The notes beneath the pieces are model-generated. The model was given only the letters and a program-made list of their open reading frames with translations. It was not told the DNA's origin and ran no database searches. The position numbers were made by a program, and so were the translations under genes. A stretch of DNA of 64,000 bases from an uncultured Prevotellaceae bacterium (lineage in GTDB: Bacteria > Bacteroidota > Bacteroidia > Bacteroidales > Muribaculaceae): positions 1-64,000 of the forward strand of contig ONGE01000009.1 in the NCBI GenBank assembly GCA_900317325.1, in the 5' to 3' direction. Position 1 is the stretch's first letter. Every line of letters starts with the position of its first letter. This document shows, one piece after another, positions 60,717 through 64,000 of the stretch.

Positions 60717-62030
60717 TTATTCCGACATGTTCAATACCACCGAAATCAAGACTGCCAAGTCGGTGACATTGACAAGCTCATCCTCATTAATATCGGCAGC
60801 TGCTAACATACCTTCATCAACGGACTTGCTCAGGTTAGGCTCTTCGACATCGGGATTATTGATCAGATAGCTGATCAAGAGAGTGACGTCGGCAATCGTC
60901 AATTTCTCATCACCATCGAGGTCACCCAACATGACAACAGGTTCGGGATCAGGCTCGGGATCGGGATCAACGACAGGTTCGACAACGGGAGCTTTGCCCA
61001 GATAAATGGTGGTCTCGCTATCCAGCTCAAGACCGGCAATTGACAACCATGCCGAGTTGGAGGCCATATAGACGCTGTCGGGCAAGGGGAAGAAACCCAA
61101 TTTGCCGTCAGCATCCATGCCCAGGGCAAGATTGCTGGCCGAGGCCTTAGTGGCCTGCGCGGGAATGTACTCGTCCCACACGTCGGGATCATTCATCGAG
61201 GCGTGATTGATGAAGTTGCTGAAGTAGTTACCCATCAGCAGATCATTGACGATAGGCATCGCCCTGTGGTTGGCAAGTTCACCCACGGGCAGCAACTTGT
61301 TGCCTTCGGCATCGGGATTTGCGCACTTGAGCAGCACCGGAGTGGCGGCAGGAACGACCTCGCCCTTGCCACAGATCTTGACCGGCTCGGCATAATACAG
61401 GCTGTCGCTGCCCATCGTGATCTCTTTTACGGTATATGCGCCCTCAACACCACTGTTCTCGGGGATGAGGATGGGAAAATCACAGCACATTGTTGCCCAG
61501 TACCACTCGCAGCTGTCCACTACCTCGCTCACAGTGGGCTGCACTGCAAAGTAGGAGGAATCCATCGAAGCCTCGTTGACAGGCTCAATCCACCAGTGAG
61601 TAGGATTGTGCCTCGTGTTGCTGCCGGGAGTCATACCACAGCCCAAGTCACGGAAGTAATTGGGGATACCCTGATAGACCGTGTAAGCGGCATAGGTAGG
61701 CAGATTGTTATCCATTACCGACAAGCGTATAACATCGAGAAGAAGTCCGGTAAGCGAATAGGTATCCACACCTTGCGCATACAGACCTACCTGCACGGTG
61801 TCGGGGATGTAGATGATTGAGCCCGGGTCGGTGACCTGATCCTGGGCCTTCGTCATCTTCACACAGGGCCAGAAGGCACTCGGATTGGCCACAGCCACAA
61901 AACTTGTACCCTTGATGCAGATGTAGCTATCGGAGCCTACATTATGGACACGATAATAACCCGGTCCACTGTATTGCGCCATCGCGATCACAGCTACCAG
62001 CAAGCAAACAATAAAGGTAATTTTCCTCAT
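60717..62030 (-). CDS. Secreted protein of unknown function with dockerin-like end
   Basis: 437 residues with signal peptide MRKITFIVCLLVAVIAMAQ. Residues about 20-350 are an unrecognised domain starting YSGPGYYRVHNVGSDSYICI, a ricin-like or DUF-type strand pattern often found at the start of Bacteroidales surface proteins. A Pro/Asp/Glu linker VVDPDPEPDPEPVV (about 352-365) leads to two dockerin-like repeats (GDLDGDEKLTIADVTLLI and ADINEDELVNVTDLAVLI). Divergent from the GH9 gene, so it may share its control. Own promoter (62208-62238) and terminator. Confidence 0.82.
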   Translation of the reverse strand: MRKITFIVCLLVAVIAMAQYSGPGYYRVHNVGSDSYICIKGTSFVAVANPSAFWPCVKMTKAQDQVTDPGSIIYIPDTVQVGLYAQGVDTYSLTGLLLDVIRLSVMDNNLPTYAAYTVYQGIPNYFRDLGCGMTPGSNTRHNPTHWWIEPVNEASMDSSYFAVQPTVSEVVDSCEWYWATMCCDFPILIPENSGVEGAYTVKEITMGSDSLYYAEPVKICGKGEVVPAATPVLLKCANPDAEGNKLLPVGELANHRAMPIVNDLLMGNYFSNFINHASMNDPDVWDEYIPAQATKASASNLALGMDADGKLGFFPLPDSVYMASNSAWLSIAGLELDSETTIYLGKAPVVEPVVDPDPEPDPEPVVMLGDLDGDEKLTIADVTLLISYLINNPDVEEPNLSKSVDEGMLAAADINEDELVNVTDLAVLISVVLNMSE

Positions 62031-62207
62031 AATCGAATTACAAATTATTCTTGGTTAACATGATTGTCACAATCAAGCGAGACGGCAGCTAACCGCCTCT
62101 TGCAGCAATAAAAACGTGCATCACGCACGATTAAAAACATCGAGATTAAAGTTCATTTAATGGTATGGAAACACCCCATGCTAAGAAAATCACTTCAACC
62201 AACTCGG

Positions 62208-62238
62208 CAAAATTAAATACAAAAATACAAATATGCAA
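62208..62238 (-). promoter_or_regulatory. Promoter of the dockerin-tailed gene at 60717
   Basis: Minus-strand TTG (62238-62236), 20-base spacer, TAATTTTG (62215-62208). Confidence 0.65.
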
Positions 62239-62321
62239 AAGTTAACAAAAATTTATGGAAAAATTTCAGTAATTTATTAATTTCAGTCAGTCTAAATAGA
62301 TAGTCAACCGCATGAATGTAT

Positions 62322-62329
62322 TATCTTTG
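62322..62329 (+). promoter_or_regulatory. -7 element of the GH9 gene
   Basis: TATCTTTG, 39 bases before ATG 62368; no TTG at the expected -33 distance. Confidence 0.5.
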
Positions 62330-62367
62330 TAGCAAATATTGTTATTCAACACCAAACTGCAATCTAC

Positions 62368-64000
62368 ATGAACAGACGACTGATAACGCTTGTTGCCATA
62401 CTGACGATGGCAGTCGCCGCCAGCGCGGCAGGATGGATCCGCATCAACCAGCTGGGCTACCTACCCGATGCTGTCAAGGTGGCGGTTCTCATGAGCGAGG
62501 ATGCGATCGATGTAACCGGATTTGAACTGGTTGACGTCTATTCCGGCAAGACGGTCTATCGCTCTACCGCAACGCGGGCCATGGGCCCGTGGGGGCAGAT
62601 GCAGGCGACATGGAGGCTGGATTTCAGCGAATTCCACGGCGAGGGAGCCTACCGCATCGTGGCAGCCGGTGTGGAATCGCCCATGTTCCCGATCAATCAC
62701 CGCGTGTGGGACGGCACGGCCGATTTCGTGCTCAACTACATGCGTCAGCAGCGGTGCGGCTTCAACCCGTTCCAGCGCGACAGTTGCCACGTCAAGGACG
62801 CCTACGTGCGCTACCACCCCGACAAGGAGGGCCAGCACATCGACGTGCGCGGCGGCTGGCATGATGCCGCCGACCTGCTGCAATACACCACCACAAGCGC
62901 CAATGCCATCTACCAGATGATGCTGGCCTGGCAGCAGTGCCCAACGGCTTTCGGCGACCACTATCAGGCCAACGGTCTGGAGGGTGCCAACGGCATCCCC
63001 GACATCATCGACGAGATTTACTGGGGCCTCACTTGGCTCGACAAGATGAACCCGAGCAAGGGCGAACTCTACAACCAGATTGCCGACGACCGCGACCACA
63101 TCGGCATGAAACTGCCCAAGGACGACCCGGCTGACTACGGCTGGGGCCCGAACAACGGCAGGCCGGTCTATTTCATCGACGGCAAGCCGCAGCAGCGGGG
63201 TAAGTTCATGAACGCCACGATGGGCGCGGCCAGCACGGCGGGCAAGTTCGCCAGCGATTTTGCATTGGGAGCCGAGGTGCTTGAGCCTTACTACCCCGAG
63301 TTTGCCGCCAAAATCTGCGCCAAGGCCGCCGATGCCTATCAGGTGGGCCTCGACAAGCCGGGCAATGCCCAGACGGTGAGCGTGGTCTCGCCCTACATCT
63401 ACGAGGAGGACAACTGGGTCGATGATATGGAGCTGGGCGCCATCGAGCTCTACCGCATGACCGGTGACGACAAGTATCTGACCCAGGCGGTGGAATACGG
63501 CCGCCGCGAACCCGTCACCCCGTGGATGGGCGCCGACAGTGCGCGTCACTACCAGTGGTACCCCTTCATGAACATGGGACACGTGCGCGTGGCGCAGCAA
63601 GCCGGCGGCAACCAGCGCCTGCAGGCTGAGTTCATCCGCAACATCAAGGCAGGCCTCGAGCGCGTCAAGGGGCGGGCCGAGCAGACGGGCAACCCCTTCC
63701 TGTGGGGTGTGCCGGGCATCTGGTGCAGCAACAACCTGACCACAGCGTTGCTCACCCAGTGCATCCTCTATCGCCAACTGACGGGCGACCGCCAGTTCGA
63801 GGAGATGGAGGCTGCCCTGCGCGACTGGCTGCTGGGCTGCAACCCGTGGGGCACAAGCATGATTGTGGAACTGCCCCGTGGCGGCACTTGGCCGCATGCC
63901 ACCCACAGCAACTACGTCATGGAGGGCGTCGGGCTGCCCACGGGCGGTCTGGTGGACGGCCCTGTCTATGCCACCATCTTCAACAGCCTCAAGGGTGTGA
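62368..64000 (+). CDS. Glycoside hydrolase family 9 enzyme (3' end outside window)
   Basis: 544 codons are present and the frame is open at the window edge. Signal peptide MNRRLITLVAILTMAVAASA, an N-terminal Ig-like CelD_N domain (about 22-105, WIRINQLGYLPDAVKVAVL), then the GH9 (alpha/alpha)6 barrel from about 115. The catalytic motif GGWHDAAD gives Asp166 and Asp169; RDWLLGCNPWGTSM and HATHSNYV near the end are family motifs. The proton-donor Glu, expected after HSNY, would lie at or beyond the edge. It should cut beta-1,4-glucan or related glucans (endoglucanase or cellodextrinase). Start ATG 62368 follows the -7 element by 39 bases. Confidence 0.93.
   Translation, partial: MNRRLITLVAILTMAVAASAAGWIRINQLGYLPDAVKVAVLMSEDAIDVTGFELVDVYSGKTVYRSTATRAMGPWGQMQATWRLDFSEFHGEGAYRIVAAGVESPMFPINHRVWDGTADFVLNYMRQQRCGFNPFQRDSCHVKDAYVRYHPDKEGQHIDVRGGWHDAADLLQYTTTSANAIYQMMLAWQQCPTAFGDHYQANGLEGANGIPDIIDEIYWGLTWLDKMNPSKGELYNQIADDRDHIGMKLPKDDPADYGWGPNNGRPVYFIDGKPQQRGKFMNATMGAASTAGKFASDFALGAEVLEPYYPEFAAKICAKAADAYQVGLDKPGNAQTVSVVSPYIYEEDNWVDDMELGAIELYRMTGDDKYLTQAVEYGRREPVTPWMGADSARHYQWYPFMNMGHVRVAQQAGGNQRLQAEFIRNIKAGLERVKGRAEQTGNPFLWGVPGIWCSNNLTTALLTQCILYRQLTGDRQFEEMEAALRDWLLGCNPWGTSMIVELPRGGTWPHATHSNYVMEGVGLPTGGLVDGPVYATIFNSLKGV

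Larger units (their letters stand above)
62031..62367. other. Divergent gene-free interval
   Basis: A/T-rich 337 bases with back-to-back promoters: leftward 62208-62238 for the dockerin-tailed gene and rightward TATCTTTG at 62322-62329 for GH9. The leader of the leftward gene is about 170 bases. No operator repeat is obvious. Confidence 0.6.

Noticed and set aside
62461-63906. Minus-strand open frame opposite the GH9 gene
   Set aside because: Shadow of the GH9 frame; the plus strand has a signal peptide, CelD_N and the GH9 catalytic motif.
1-64000. tRNA genes, prophage, integrase, complete IS or CRISPR-Cas
   Set aside because: No cloverleaf-type sequence, transposase, integrase, phage structural gene or cas gene was recognised in any frame.

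Overview
The window looks like a chromosomal segment of a gut- or rumen-type member of the Bacteroidales, most likely Muribaculaceae or Prevotellaceae. The evidence is the 16S rRNA start, promoters of the Bacteroidota form TTG-N19/20-TAnnTTTG, almost no Shine-Dalgarno sites, Bacteroidota-typical genes (DUF4296 next to lspA, DksA-like protein without its zinc cysteines, DUF3857/transglutaminase proteins), BspA-like leucine-rich repeats and many secreted proteins ending in dockerin-like repeats. Species cannot be fixed from the sequence alone.

Layout. 1-500: 5' end and promoter of an rRNA operon that leaves the window to the left. 0.5-7.3 kb: DUF1460 lipoprotein, a very large modular alpha-amylase, a small secreted protein and a cytidylate-kinase-like protein. 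7.6-13.6 kb: three DUF3857/transglutaminase-like genes formed by tandem duplication. 14-22.8 kb: a surface-protein block with two BspA-like LRR proteins and a CotH-like lipoprotein, next to a divergent TPR-LuxR-type regulator. 23.1-27.5 kb: P-loop/CYTH protein, a dockerin-tailed protein, FKBP lipoprotein and glyS. 27.6-34.1 kb: a 9-bp tandem repeat, then a leftward group for envelope modification and peptidoglycan turnover (transglutaminase, NlpC/P60, dipeptide epimerase, SGNH, MBOAT). 34.2-45.4 kb: two dockerin-tailed secreted proteins, a histidine kinase/response regulator pair and an FtsX-ATPase-FtsX ABC operon. 45.5-49.3 kb: rlmD, a MITE-like element, TPR protein and MscS channel. 49.5-51.6 kb: an AT-rich three-gene module (HTH regulator, HNH protein, small secreted protein). 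51.9-59.6 kb: PAP2 phosphatase, ileS, dksA-like, lspA, DUF4296, and a two-subunit chromate transporter. 59.9-64 kb: RDD protein, dockerin-tailed protein and a GH9 enzyme cut off by the window end.

How it fits together. Most accessory content faces the cell envelope: polysaccharide hydrolases (GH13, GH9), surface LRR proteins, wall-peptide recycling and O-acylation. At least six secreted proteins carry a dockerin-like C-terminus and one more a degenerate half repeat, yet no cohesin gene is visible. The strongest candidates for something undescribed are the HTH-HNH module at 49.5-51.6 kb, the shared operator-like motif beside the TPR-LuxR regulator, the DUF3857 gene-pair duplication with a remnant partner, and several structured intergenic repeats. 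All percentages, searches and folds were left uncomputed; statements rest on reading the sequence.
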